Shown: positions 51,548 to 61,607, counted from the stretch's first letter. The stretch: 64,000 nucleotides of DNA from CAYHWW01 sp964360145 (GCA_964360145.1 CAYHWW010000001.1:14737-78736); one strand, 5' to 3'. The notes: generated from the sequence alone by a model not told the origin. Program-made: numbers and translations.

Positions 51548-52251
51548 TGAACCTGGATATGGCGTTCTGCGCTCCGGGTGCGGCCCACTGGCTTGGGTGC
51601 GACCCCTATGGGCAGGACCTCGCGCTCCTCATCGCCCGAGGTCTCGGACGCTCGATCACTGTCGCGACCGCTGTTGTGGCCTTGAAGCTGCTCATCGCGC
51701 TACCTGCGGGGACCTTGCTGGCCTGGGCCCCGCCACTGCCCCGCGCCATATGCTTGCGAGCCCTCGATGCCATCCTCGCCTTCCCGGGCATCCTCCTCGC
51801 CATTCTGTTTGCCGCGCTTTTGGAGCCTGGTCTGCGCTCTCTCATCATCACCCTCGCCATCACTGGCTGGGCCGCACCCGCACGATTGGTGCAAAGCCTC
51901 GTGCGACAGAATCTCGGTTTGCCCTTCGTGGAAGCAGCCCGTGCATCAGGCGCCGGCTTTGCGCGCATGCACTGGAAAACGATTTACCCCGCCCTCTGGG
52001 GACAGATGGCGCTCTACTCCGTGCATGCCCTTGCATCCGCGGGCATGGCCGAAGTCGCCCTGTGCTTTCTTGGAATGGGTGGCGCTCCGGACACAGTGAG
52101 TCTGGGCCATCTCATTGCCGAGGGCCGCCAGTATCTGGTGGAGCACCCCAGACTGTCCCTGGCACCAGGCATGGCACTCTTCACCTTCGTACTCGCGCTC
52201 AACCTTGCCGCCGAGCGCGTGCGAATCCGCTACTCTCTTACTTCCCAGTGA
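51544..52251 (+). CDS. DppC/OppC-type ABC transporter permease
   Basis: A 235-residue permease paired with the upstream DppB-like protein. It starts close to HWLGCDPYGQDLALLIARG, the conserved LGTDxxGRDxxSR region of OppC, and has the EAA motif EAARASGAGFARMHWKTIYP (near residue 135). The N-terminal helix and cytoplasmic tail of typical DppC (about 270-300 residues) are absent, so it is short. The 3' end overlaps the convergent rhodanese gene by 14 bases. Confidence 0.9.
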   Translation: MMNLDMAFCAPGAAHWLGCDPYGQDLALLIARGLGRSITVATAVVALKLLIALPAGTLLAWAPPLPRAICLRALDAILAFPGILLAILFAALLEPGLRSLIITLAITGWAAPARLVQSLVRQNLGLPFVEAARASGAGFARMHWKTIYPALWGQMALYSVHALASAGMAEVALCFLGMGGAPDTVSLGHLIAEGRQYLVEHPRLSLAPGMALFTFVLALNLAAERVRIRYSLTSQ

Positions 52252-52561
52252 CGATGGGGTAGCCCGCGGCTTCCCACTGGAGCATTCCGGTATTGCCGAT
52301 GCAGACCAGGTTTTTCAATCCGGCATTTTCCAGAGCCTGAACAGCCCGCCCCGCACGACCACCGCTGCGGCAATGGACATAGACATGCTTGAAGCGCTTC
52401 AGTTCTTCGACATGATCCAGCACGACTTCGTGATCGATGTTCATAGCGCCGACGATATGGCCTTCAGCAAACTCCTCGGGCGTGCGCACATCGAGAATGA
52501 CTTCATCTTTGCTGATGGTGTTGAGCTTGCCGTAAAGGTCTTCCATGCTGATCTGTTTCAT
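52238..52561 (-). CDS. Rhodanese-domain protein
   Basis: A 107-residue single-domain rhodanese of the GlpE/PspE size class. Landmarks: VILDVRTPEEFAEGHIVGAM, and the catalytic loop VHCRSGGRAGRAV with the sulfur-accepting Cys followed by R-S-G-G-R-A. Such enzymes transfer sulfane sulfur to thiol acceptors. There is no signal peptide, so it is cytoplasmic. It is convergent with the permease operon. Confidence 0.93.
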   Translation of the reverse strand: MKQISMEDLYGKLNTISKDEVILDVRTPEEFAEGHIVGAMNIDHEVVLDHVEELKRFKHVYVHCRSGGRAGRAVQALENAGLKNLVCIGNTGMLQWEAAGYPIVTGK

Positions 52562-52578
52562 GGCGACGAGTATAGCTG

Positions 52579-53094
52579 CTAAGGAGCCTGGAGACCACGC
52601 ACTACTGTGAAAAACTCAGGAAAACAGCGATGCTCCAAGATCGTCACTTCAGCCTCTTCGGAAGCACCACCGTCGATGAGGTCACTGAACACCGCACCAG
52701 GGGACTTGGCGACATGCAATACTTCGTGGAACACCGTGCTTGTCAAACTGACGCAATCTTCAGTCAACGCCATGGGGTGCAGGTGCACGGTTTGCCCTGA
52801 CAGAAACCCCGGAAGAGTATAGGCACACTCATAGGGGCTCTCCTCATCCCGCGGCACGGCCTCAAAACGCAGTCCCCCACCTTCATAGAGAGCGAGAGCA
52901 CGGTGCCGCAACTCAGGGCGCGCTGCCAATGCTTCACAGGTCTGAGTCCGCACATAGGCCTCTCCAAAGGCCTCCTTCAGCTGAACCCGCCCCGCCGCAC
53001 TCAGACCCTGTGAGCGGAAATGAAGGGCAGCCTCAACCCCCCGTGCGGGGAGGAACGCCAAGAGCACCGCGATCAACCACCCTGATTTCCTCAT
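52579..53094 (-). CDS. Exported HExxH putative metalloprotein
   Basis: A 171-residue protein. The ATG at 53094 is chosen since it starts a signal peptide (MRKSGWLIAVLLAFLPARGV, then E-A-A). The mature part contains VFHEVLHVAK (about residues 121-130), a zinc-metallopeptidase-type HExxH, and acidic residues after it (GGASEEAEVTILEHRC) that may give the third ligand. Four cysteines suggest disulfides. No known peptidase family is recognised with certainty. It is 17 bases upstream of the rhodanese gene on the same strand. Confidence 0.65.
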   Translation of the reverse strand: MRKSGWLIAVLLAFLPARGVEAALHFRSQGLSAAGRVQLKEAFGEAYVRTQTCEALAARPELRHRALALYEGGGLRFEAVPRDEESPYECAYTLPGFLSGQTVHLHPMALTEDCVSLTSTVFHEVLHVAKSPGAVFSDLIDGGASEEAEVTILEHRCFPEFFTVVRGLQAP

Positions 53095-53180
53095 ACCCTT
53101 ACCCCTTACGCCTCTCTCTCCGATGCGGACCCCCCATGTCAATGGAGGGAGGGATTTTTAAGCAATCCTGACAACGTCCT

Positions 53181-53208
53181 TTGAAAAGAGAGACCTCTCC
53201 GGTACTTT
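53181..53208 (+). promoter_or_regulatory. Candidate tRNA promoter
   Basis: TTGAAA (53181-53186) and TACTTT (53203-53208) are separated by 16 bases and end about 13 bases before the tRNA. The -35 box matches 5 of 6 positions, the -10 box only 3 of 6, so this is a weak call supported mainly by its position. Confidence 0.3.
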
Positions 53209-53221
53209 CCTGGGCCTGTGG

Positions 53222-53297
53222 GGGCCCTTAGCTCAGTGGTTAGAGCGTCCGGCTCATAACCGGTTGGTCGTAGGTTCAAATCCTACAGGGCCTACCA
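53222..53297 (+). tRNA. tRNA with CAU anticodon, probably tRNA-Ile2
   Basis: The gene folds as a full cloverleaf: acceptor GGGCCCT/AGGGCCT (first pair G-U), D arm GCTC/GAGC, anticodon loop CTCATAA, T arm GTAGG/CCTAC with TTCAAAT, and an encoded CCA. The anticodon CAU could be elongator Met, initiator Met or Ile2. The sequence is much closer to E. coli ileX-type tRNA-Ile2 (CTTAGCTCAGTGGTTAGAGC is shared) and has the C4-G69 and C5-G68 pairs that TilS recognises. The first base pair of the anticodon stem is mismatched. The 3' end overlaps the hydroxylase gene on the other strand. Confidence 0.93.
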
Positions 53298-53992
53298 CCC
53301 CCCCGGAGCGAGCCGACCTTGGTCTTGAACAGCCAATCGCTCATTGGAAACACGACATTGAAGTTCTTCGAGCTCATAAGCCGCGGATCATGATGTAAAG
53401 CATGATGGTGCCGTAGCCATGCCATGCCTGGGATCCGCTCAGTCCATGGGTTCACAGGCAGATGAAAACTGAAGTGCATGAACTCGTAGAGCAGAAAATT
53501 CACGGCCCCTGTGGCGATCATGAGATAAGTGACGTTGCTTGAAACTTCCACGCCCGTGAGGGCCGTGAATAACTGCAACAAGCCCGTCGCCACCACGGGC
53601 AGCGCGATGACCACCAGCATGGGGGCCCACCACGGAAAGAGCACCATGTAGACGTCCCTGTGGTCGTAAAACCGCATAGCCTGATGGGTATAGTAGTGAT
53701 GGTGATTGCCCGTATGGATGTCGAACACTTTGCGCATCAATGGCCACGGCCTGTGCAACGGCCACCGGTGAAGGAAATACTCAAAAAAATTCCCGAACAC
53801 CAGCACCGCTGGCACCGTCATCCACTGAACCAGAGTCGGCTTGTGAAGCTGTAGCAATGCCCACGCGGCACACCCCAGCGTGAACGCCACCGTCGCCGCG
53901 GCATGGGCGTAACCCGAATAAAATCCCGGCATGGTGGCACGGTACTTCTTTCGAAATTCAGCCACCAGCGGCGGCACTCTCTCACTGCTCAT
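53276..53992 (-). CDS. Fatty acid hydroxylase/sterol desaturase-family membrane protein
   Basis: A 238-residue membrane di-iron oxygenase candidate. Histidine motifs of the superfamily are present: EYFLHRWPLHRP (H-x4-H), HTGNHHHYYTH, and HFSFHLP with WLRHHHALHHDP. Between them are hydrophobic helices. The ATG at 53992 is preferred: the earlier in-frame GTG at 54010 falls in the T-tract of the rpoD terminator. Its last codons lie inside the tRNA gene on the opposite strand (22 bases shared). Confidence 0.85.
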   Translation of the reverse strand: MSSERVPPLVAEFRKKYRATMPGFYSGYAHAAATVAFTLGCAAWALLQLHKPTLVQWMTVPAVLVFGNFFEYFLHRWPLHRPWPLMRKVFDIHTGNHHHYYTHQAMRFYDHRDVYMVLFPWWAPMLVVIALPVVATGLLQLFTALTGVEVSSNVTYLMIATGAVNFLLYEFMHFSFHLPVNPWTERIPGMAWLRHHHALHHDPRLMSSKNFNVVFPMSDWLFKTKVGSLRGGGRPCRI

Positions 53993-54000
53993 CGCTGCAC

Positions 54001-54045
54001 TATAAAACACAAGGGCCCCGAAGCAACCGCGCCCCGAGGCCCTTG
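54001..54045 (-). terminator. Intrinsic terminator after rpoD
   Basis: On the minus strand CAAGGGCC and GGCCCTTG form an 8-bp stem with further pairing inside, followed by TGTTTTAT. It lies 38 bases after the rpoD stop codon and closes the macromolecular synthesis operon before the hydroxylase gene. Confidence 0.8.
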
Positions 54046-54082
54046 CGAAATTATTACAACAGCGAAACAGCAGAGTCCTTGC

Positions 54083-55857
<1,775 letters not shown>

Positions 55858-55858
<1 letters not shown>

Positions 55859-57723
55859 CAGAGCTCCTTAGCTTTCTGGATCCGGGCCTGCTCGCCCAAC
55901 AGGCGCGCTACATCTTCAAATTTGCCTTGGGATTCGGCTTGCCGTATTTCTTCCCGCAGGCTGGTTTTCTCTCGCTCAAGACAGGTGCGACTTAACTTCC
56001 TAACAAGGTCATCCCATTCCTGTTGTCGCTGGGGATCAGTCTCCCCGGAATTATCCTCACCACTGACGGCGAGCCATTGGCTCATGAGCCGCCGAAGGTC
56101 TGGGGACATTACCTCATCCAGAATGGAAATATCAACTATTTTGCCCACTTTCATGCGTTCCGAGAGGAGTTGGGCGCATTCACGAGCACGGGGATCCGTG
56201 AGGCCCGCGGCAAGCCCCTCCCAATGAGGGGTTTGTTTCACAAGTATTGGATATGAAATAAGAAACCGTAGAAAGCGACTCTCCTGGGGGGACAGGGGCG
56301 CCACCCGAGCAGGGCTATTGCTCGAAGGGCGGGGCCGGGACTGGGGAGAAATATTTTGCTGTGATGCGGCATTTCGAGGCGAAACAGGCGTCTTGCCCCG
56401 GAGTTGCTCTTGGAGCCGGGCATAGGGCACACCGAAGTGGCCCTCCAGATCCTGAAGGCGCAACATGCGCGCTGTGTCGGAACGCAGCTGAGCAACCCAA
56501 CCCAGAATTTTCTCGAGGGCTTGAGCCCTGTCCTGGGTTCGGCCGCTTGCCTCCGTCTTTAAACGAGAAATATTTTGATCCAGCAGGTCAGGGGCCTGCT
56601 TCAAAAGCTCCTCCATGGCGGCGGCGCCATGTTCCTGGATGTACTCGTCGGGGTCCTTACCCGTGGGCAGGGTGGCCCCGCGAATAACAAGGCCCTTGGC
56701 CAAAAACGCTTCCATGGCCTTCAATTGCGCAGCTTGGCCCGCACGATCACCGTCAAAGAGAGCGATGATATGGGTTGTGAGTCGCGAGAGCTTTGCCACA
56801 TGGTTTTCCGTTAGTGCGGTGCCGAGGGTCGCCACGGCATAACCGAAACCCGCCTGGTGGAGGGCGAGGCAATCCATGTAGCCCTCGACGATGACGCAGA
56901 TGTCTTTTTCGCGGATATGCTTTTGAGCCTGGAAAATGCCGTAGAGTTGCTCACTTTTGGAGAAAACTTCGCTATCCGGGGAGTTGAGATACTTCGGCGT
57001 GGCGTCCCCCATGGCTCGCCCACCAAAACCGGTGACCAGGCCACGACGATCGGTGATGGGAAAAAGCACACGGCCCCGGAAGAGGTCGAAGTGGATGCGA
57101 CCATCGGGGCCTGCGACGTCTTTGCGGCGAATGAGACCTAGTTTCTCGGCGACATCCAGCGGCGCCTTCTTGCTCGCGAGGAACTCGGTGAGCACCGCCC
57201 AATCATCCGGGGCATAGCCCAAGAAGTAGCCCTTCATGGTCTCATCGGTGATGCCCCTGCCCCGCAGGTACTCACGGGCCTCGGACCCCGCCGGGCCCAT
57301 GAGGCGTTCGTGGTAAAACTGGGCTGCAAATCTATTTAATTTATATACAAGCTCCAGCCGCGTCTTTTCAGCCGCAGCTTGTCCAGGCACGGGGGCGGCC
57401 CCCCCCTGCCCCCCGCGGCCCCGGAATTGAGGCGGCACCGCACGGCCCGCACGCTCGGCAAGCATGCGCACGGCCTCAGGGAAGGAGATACCTTGCATCT
57501 CCTGGATGAAATCGAGGACATCGCCGCCCTTTTGGCAGCCGAAGCAGTAAAAGGCTTTTTTCTTCTCAGAGACGGAAAAGGACGGTGAACGTTCGGCGTG
57601 AAAGGGACAAAGGCCCACGAGGCTCGCCCCCTGCTTGCGCAGGTTGACGTACTCCCCCAGCACGTCGGCAATGCTCACGGCGTCGCGCAGTTCGCGGATG
57701 AAATCGGAAGTATCTTGCGTCAC
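55858..57723 (-). CDS. dnaG: DNA primase
   Basis: A 621-residue enzyme making RNA primers at the fork. The N-terminal zinc finger is [13 protein letters not shown] then [11 protein letters not shown] (C-x2-H...C-x2-C, residues about 39-65). The TOPRIM catalytic core has [25 protein letters not shown] and [13 protein letters not shown] less conserved C-terminal helicase-binding domain follows a Ser/Pro-rich linker. Length is typical. It is the middle gene of the rpsU-yqeY-dnaG-rpoD cluster. Confidence 0.97.
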
Positions 57724-57743
57724 GTGTGCCGTAGGACCTGTCC

Positions 57744-58190
57744 TTAAGGAAGGCGCGCCTTCACAAGTTCGTTCAAGAGCTTGCCATCGGCCCGACCCGC
57801 CACTTTCGGCATGAGAACCTTCATGACTTTGCCCATATCCTTCGCGGAGGAGGCGCCTGCCTCCTGGATGGAAGCCTCCACGATGGGAATCAACTCTTCT
57901 TTCGTCAACTGCTGGGGGAGGAAGGACTGGAGGAGAACCAGCTCTTTGGACTCTTTATCCACTAAGTCCTGGCGGCCACCAGCTTTGAATTGCTCAATGG
58001 AGTCTTGGCGCTGCTTCACGGAAGTCTGGATGATCTTTATAACCGCGGCATCATCGAGATCCACGCGGTCGTCGATCTCTTTTTTGCGGATGGCGGCGTG
58101 CAGATTGCGCACATGAGCCAGTGTCTCTTTGTCGCCAGACTTCATGGACGATTTCATGAGCTCTGAAAGTTTTTCTTTGATGGTGGCCAT
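57744..58190 (-). CDS. yqeY: GatB/YqeY-domain protein
   Basis: A 148-residue protein of the YqeY family, related to the tail of GatB. The ATG at 58190 is chosen because GGAAGG lies 7 bases upstream; a longer frame would include the hairpin upstream. Landmarks: MATIKEKLSELMKSSMKSGD, LRNLHAAIRKKEID-type segment, QRQDSIEQFKAGGRQDL, and the end GKVMKVLMPKVAGRADGKLL. The family is thought to assist tRNA-dependent amidation or tRNA metabolism, without firm proof. Insertion between rpsU and dnaG is common in several lineages. Confidence 0.93.
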   Translation of the reverse strand: MATIKEKLSELMKSSMKSGDKETLAHVRNLHAAIRKKEIDDRVDLDDAAVIKIIQTSVKQRQDSIEQFKAGGRQDLVDKESKELVLLQSFLPQQLTKEELIPIVEASIQEAGASSAKDMGKVMKVLMPKVAGRADGKLLNELVKARLP

Positions 58191-58214
58191 TTGATTCCTT
58201 CCCAAAACCAGATC

Positions 58215-58274
58215 CAAATAAAGACCGCGAGACGCGGACCCGCCGAATTTCGGCAAAATCCCACGCCTCGCGGT
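58215..58274 (-). terminator. Attenuator-like hairpin between rpsU and yqeY
   Basis: ACCGCGAG (58224-58231) and CTCGCGGT (58267-58274) form an 8-bp stem, extended by about five further pairs; the palindrome GCCGAATTTCGGC (58242-58254) folds inside it. On the minus strand the stem is followed by CTTTATTT. It can act as a partial terminator that gives more rpsU than dnaG/rpoD message, as known for the E. coli operon. Confidence 0.7.
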
Positions 58275-58306
58275 GACTGCAATCAGATCAATAGATCAGC
58301 GGCTTC

Positions 58307-58519
58307 TCAGGTGGGGCTGTGAAACTTGCGGACCTTTTTCAATACGCGTTTGCGGGCGGCGATTGCCTTCTTCTTTTTGCGAACGCTGGGCTTCTCGTAG
58401 AATTCACGCTTGCGGACCTCAGAAAGGATGCCGCCTTTTTCAATTTGTTTCTTGAAGCGTTTTACTGCGTTCTCGAACGGTTCGTTCTCGTTAACTCGAA
58501 TGCCAGGCAAAGAAATCAC
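58307..58519 (-). CDS. rpsU: Ribosomal protein bS21
   Basis: A 70-residue small-subunit ribosomal protein. It reads [20 protein letters not shown], then [20 protein letters not shown] and a Lys/Arg tail, a typical bS21. The start is a GTG (base 58519) after GAGAGGG; an in-frame TTG three codons on would also give LPGIRV. It is the first gene of the macromolecular synthesis operon and faces iscS across about 130 bases. Confidence 0.95.
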   Translation of the reverse strand: MISLPGIRVNENEPFENAVKRFKKQIEKGGILSEVRKREFYEKPSVRKKKKAIAARKRVLKKVRKFHSPT

Positions 58520-58593
58520 CCACCCTCTCTATTGAAGAATCAATGTTGTGCAGGCACCATGTCCCAGAAAAAAAGTCAACAAAAACTCGGGGT

Positions 58594-58623
58594 TTGCCCT
58601 GGAACTCCGACTGAAAATATCAT
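58594..58623 (+). promoter_or_regulatory. Candidate iscS promoter
   Basis: TTGCCC and TATCAT are separated by 18 bases and lie about 23 bases before the iscS ATG. The -10 box matches 5 of 6, the -35 box 4 of 6. It would give a very short leader. Nothing resembling an IscR site was recognised. Confidence 0.35.
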
Positions 58624-58646
58624 ATATTGGGGGTACGGATTGAACG

Positions 58647-59810
58647 ATGACTTCGCGCCTACCCCTTTATTTTGACTATCACGCCACAACCCCCGTGGCG
58701 GATGCCGTGTTGGACGCCATGATGCCCTACTTCAAGGAGCATTTCGGCAATCCCTCCAGTCACCTCCATCCCCACGGGTGGCTTGCCGAGGCCGCTGTTA
58801 GCAAAGCCCGGGATCAAGTAGCTGCCTGCCTGGGGGCCACAGCACGCGAGATCACCTTTACCAGTGGCGCCACGGAATCCAACAACCTCGCTATTTTAGG
58901 AGTAGCCGAAGCCTATGCGGACCAGGGCTGCCACTTCATCACCACTCGTTTCGAGCACAAATCGGTGCTCGACTCCTTCAAGGAGCTGGAGCGCCGGGGT
59001 TGCCTCGTCACCTACCTGCCCCCTGACTCCCAAGGTCTTGTCAGCGCCCTGGCCGTGAAAGAGGCGCTACGACCTGAAACCGTGCTGGTCTCTGTCATGT
59101 GGGCCAACAACGAAATCGGTACGGTGCAACCCGTGGCTGAAATCGGACGGGTCTGCAAAGAGGCTTCCGTATTCTTCCATGTGGATGCCGTCCAGGGCAT
59201 AGGTTGGTTGAACTTATCCGTGGATGACATGGGCGCCGACCTCCTGTCCATTTCAGCCCACAAGATTTACGGCCCCAAGGGCGTGGGTGCCCTCTATGTC
59301 CGCCGCAAAGACCCCCGAGTGGAAGTAAAACCTCTTCTCTTCGGAGGCAGCCAGGAACGGGGCCTACGCCCCGGCACCCTCAACGTACCAGGCATCGTGG
59401 GACTGGGAGTCGCCGCTGAGCTGGTGGCAGCTCACCGCGTTGAAGATCACGCCCGCATCGCCATCCTGCGAGACGGTTTGTGGACAGGGCTCCAGAAAGG
59501 CGTGTCCGGCGTGCTGCTCAACGGCTCCCCTACGCAGCGCCTCCCCAATAATATTGCTTTTCGCATCCCCGGCCTGGACCCCGAGGCCTTTTTCTCCCAG
59601 GTGCGGGACCACATCGCCCTGTCGGCGGCCAGCGCCTGCCTGGGCTCCGGCGGCGACGGCTCCCATGTGCTCAAATCAATCGGATTGAGCGATGCGGATG
59701 CACGATCCTCGCTGCGCCTGGGCCTGGGAAGAGGTACAACAGAAGAGCAATGTACCCAGGCCTTGGAAATCTTGACCCGGGCGCTAAATCAATGCAGGAG
59801 AAAATCATGA
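58647..59810 (+). CDS. iscS: Cysteine desulfurase (IscS/NifS type)
   Basis: A 387-residue PLP enzyme that takes sulfur from cysteine for Fe-S clusters and tRNA thiolation. Landmarks: YFDYHATTPVADAVLDAM at the start, TSGATESNNLAI, HVDAVQGIGWL, the PLP lysine in SAHKIYGPKGVGALYV, GSQERGLRPGTLNV, and the catalytic Cys in LSAASACLGSGG. The short active-site loop is the NifS/IscS class. It overlaps iscA by 4 bases. Confidence 0.95.
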   Translation: MTSRLPLYFDYHATTPVADAVLDAMMPYFKEHFGNPSSHLHPHGWLAEAAVSKARDQVAACLGATAREITFTSGATESNNLAILGVAEAYADQGCHFITTRFEHKSVLDSFKELERRGCLVTYLPPDSQGLVSALAVKEALRPETVLVSVMWANNEIGTVQPVAEIGRVCKEASVFFHVDAVQGIGWLNLSVDDMGADLLSISAHKIYGPKGVGALYVRRKDPRVEVKPLLFGGSQERGLRPGTLNVPGIVGLGVAAELVAAHRVEDHARIAILRDGLWTGLQKGVSGVLLNGSPTQRLPNNIAFRIPGLDPEAFFSQVRDHIALSAASACLGSGGDGSHVLKSIGLSDADARSSLRLGLGRGTTEEQCTQALEILTRALNQCRRKS

Positions 59811-60139
59811 TCCAACTGACCGACAAGGCGACGAAAGAGATCAAACGACTCATTGTTGAAGATCCCACGGCCCAGAATGGCGCCGCCCTGCGGGTACAAG
59901 TCATTGGTGGTGGCTGCTCTGGGATGTCTTACAAGCTGAGCTTTGATCCCGCCTCCCCCGGCGAAAGCGATGAAGCGTTCGACCTTGGCGGCATCAAGGT
60001 AGTGGTGGACTCCAAGAGCCGCCTCTACTTGAACGGCATGGTCCTCGATTTCTCCGATGGGCTTAACGGCACCGGTTTTGTATTCAACAACCCCAATGCC
60101 AAGCGCACCTGTGGCTGCGGCACCAGCTTCTCAGCGTAA
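59807..60139 (+). CDS. iscA: IscA/ErpA/HesB-type iron-sulfur carrier
   Basis: A 110-residue A-type carrier that delivers Fe-S clusters to target proteins. The ATG overlapping the iscS stop is chosen since it begins exactly with the family's IQLTDKATKEIKRL. The three cluster cysteines are present: GGGCSGMSYKL and the C-terminal TCGCGTSF. IscA and ErpA cannot be separated by eye. Confidence 0.92.
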   Translation: MIQLTDKATKEIKRLIVEDPTAQNGAALRVQVIGGGCSGMSYKLSFDPASPGESDEAFDLGGIKVVVDSKSRLYLNGMVLDFSDGLNGTGFVFNNPNAKRTCGCGTSFSA

Positions 60140-60149
60140 AGCGAGCTCC

Positions 60150-60452
60150 ATGCCCAAGATCCACTGGCCCCAACTGAATCGCACTCTGGACGTCGCCGTG
60201 GGCACCACGGTGCTTGATGCCGCTCTTGATCATGGCATCCCCCTTGAGCATGCCTGCGGTGGTTTTTGCGCCTGCACCACATGCCACGTCGAAGTGCTGA
60301 GCGGCATTGAAAACCTCTCCCCCATGGAGGAGATGGAAATAGAGCGCATTGCCCCGGTCGATGGCCGCACGGATCACTCCCGCTTGGGCTGCCAGGCCCA
60401 GATCAGGGGAGACATCACACTACGTATCCCCACCTTCGAGCAGGGAGCCTAA
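60150..60452 (+). CDS. fdx: ISC-type [2Fe-2S] ferredoxin
   Basis: A 100-residue adrenodoxin-like ferredoxin. The ATG at 60150 is chosen because the protein then starts as usual with MPKIHWPQLNRTLDV; the longer frame overlaps iscA. The cluster motif is HACGGFCACTTCHVEV (C-x5-C-x2-C) and the fourth Cys is in RLGCQAQI, as in Isc ferredoxins. It supplies electrons for Fe-S assembly. It lies 10 bases after iscA. Confidence 0.93.
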   Translation: MPKIHWPQLNRTLDVAVGTTVLDAALDHGIPLEHACGGFCACTTCHVEVLSGIENLSPMEEMEIERIAPVDGRTDHSRLGCQAQIRGDITLRIPTFEQGA

Positions 60453-60456
60453 ACCC

Positions 60457-60861
60457 ATGTCCCGCATCGGCCTCCCCAAAAAACTAGCGGATTTCGAACA
60501 GACCCTGACGGCTGCCCGCATGGACGCCTTCTATAGCGCAACGGGCTGGCAGTCCGGCCCCAGGCCATCCATGCATCCCACTCTTGCCACCTGCTTCCGT
60601 GATGGGGAGTTCAAGGCGTTTCAGGCCATGAATATCCCACTGGCCTCCGTCCTCCATGGTGAGCAGAAATACGAGTATGCGAAGGCACTGCAGGCGGACA
60701 CCGCTTATTGCGGTGAAACGAGCCTCGTTCAGTTTTACGAGAAAGCCGGCAAGGGCAGCGTGATGAAGTTCTATGTGTTCCGCACTGAACTCAAGGATAA
60801 GACCGCAGGTGCCCTGCATGTCGCGTGTGAAACCACCATCATCGTACGGGAGGCCACATGA
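60457..60861 (+). CDS. MaoC-like dehydratase N-terminal-type protein
   Basis: A 134-residue protein. The ATG at 60457, 4 bases after the ferredoxin stop, is preferred. The sequence PTLATCFRDGE, then SVLHGEQKYEYAKALQADTA and FYEKAGKGSVMKFYVFRTEL is that of the 'FAS1-like dehydratase region' (single hot-dog fold lacking the catalytic Asp/His), which pairs with a catalytic MaoC partner in HadAB/HadBC dehydratases. It overlaps that partner by 4 bases. Confidence 0.8.
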   Translation: MSRIGLPKKLADFEQTLTAARMDAFYSATGWQSGPRPSMHPTLATCFRDGEFKAFQAMNIPLASVLHGEQKYEYAKALQADTAYCGETSLVQFYEKAGKGSVMKFYVFRTELKDKTAGALHVACETTIIVREAT

Positions 60862-61256
60862 AGCCTCTTAACCCGCTAGTGAAGCCGCCCATCACCCGCG
60901 AGCAATTGAAAGCCTACGCGGAAGCCAGCGGGGACTCTAACGAGATCCACCTGAAAGACGAAGTGGCCCAGGCCCATGGCCTCAGTGGCGTCATCGCCCA
61001 CGGCATGCTCAGCATGGCCTTCATGGGTGAGTACGTGGCGAGCTGGCTGGAAGGCCAGGGACGCCTGGTGAGTTTCAGCTGCCGCTTCAAAGCCATGACC
61101 TATCCCGGTGATACGATCACTACTCAGGGTAAATTGCGGGGCCAAGAGGGCACCCTGGCTCAGTTGACACTGGAAACCGTGAACCAAAAGGGCGAAATCA
61201 CCGCTACGGGGGCTGCGGAAGTCGAGCTCACAGCTTCCCCTCGCACCAGTAACTGA
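60858..61256 (+). CDS. MaoC-family (R)-hydroxyacyl dehydratase
   Basis: A 132-residue catalytic hot-dog dehydratase. The hydratase-2 motif is complete: YAEASGDSNEIHLKDEVAQA, then HGLSGVIAHGMLSMAF, with the catalytic Asp and His. It probably forms a heterodimer with the product of the preceding gene and dehydrates (3R)-hydroxyacyl-ACP or -CoA. Its presence in the iron-sulfur operon is unexpected and not explained by sequence alone. Confidence 0.9.
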   Translation: MKPLNPLVKPPITREQLKAYAEASGDSNEIHLKDEVAQAHGLSGVIAHGMLSMAFMGEYVASWLEGQGRLVSFSCRFKAMTYPGDTITTQGKLRGQEGTLAQLTLETVNQKGEITATGAAEVELTASPRTSN

Positions 61257-61332
61257 CATTTTTAGTTTGAATAAAAAACAGTGCTTTTAGTTGTGACTCG
61301 GTGCATTACTTTTTCTACGGTAACCCACCCTT

Positions 61333-61605
61333 ATGAAACCCAACGTCGCGCCCCTGGCTCTCTTTCTATTCATCTTCATCGTGGCGCCTCAAAAGGTAGC
61401 CGCCGGTACCCCTGCGTCTCAGTTATCCATCGACGCAGAGTCTTCTCAACAGCTCGATGAGTACGTCAGCCGCGGATCTCGGCGCTCCCACCGCTCCGAG
61501 ACATGCACAGGTTTTCTGGATGAAAGTACATCTAGTGGGGAGTCCACCCGAGGCTTTGTGGACTATGACTCATCGGATGGCTCCGACCGAGGCTCAGAAC
61601 CCTGA
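61333..61605 (+). CDS. Small secreted Ser/Asp/Gly-rich protein
   Basis: A 90-residue protein with a signal peptide (MKPNVAPLALFLFIFIVAPQ, then V-A-A-G). The mature part is hydrophilic and rich in Ser, Asp, Glu, Gly and Arg (SRGSRRSHRSETCTGF, DYDSSDGSDRGSEP), with one Cys, a composition like the tails of the two small secreted proteins near 32 kb. Family not recognised. It is convergent with the amidohydrolase gene, 2 bases away. Preceding 76 bases are AT-rich and could hold its promoter. Confidence 0.6.
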   Translation: MKPNVAPLALFLFIFIVAPQKVAAGTPASQLSIDAESSQQLDEYVSRGSRRSHRSETCTGFLDESTSSGESTRGFVDYDSSDGSDRGSEP

Positions 61606-61607
61606 CC

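Noticed and set aside
53222..53297. Initiator or elongator tRNA-Met
   Set aside because: The CAU anticodon allows it, but overall sequence and the C4-G69/C5-G68 pairs fit tRNA-Ile2 better; initiator features (three G-C pairs in the anticodon stem with unpaired first acceptor base) are not complete.
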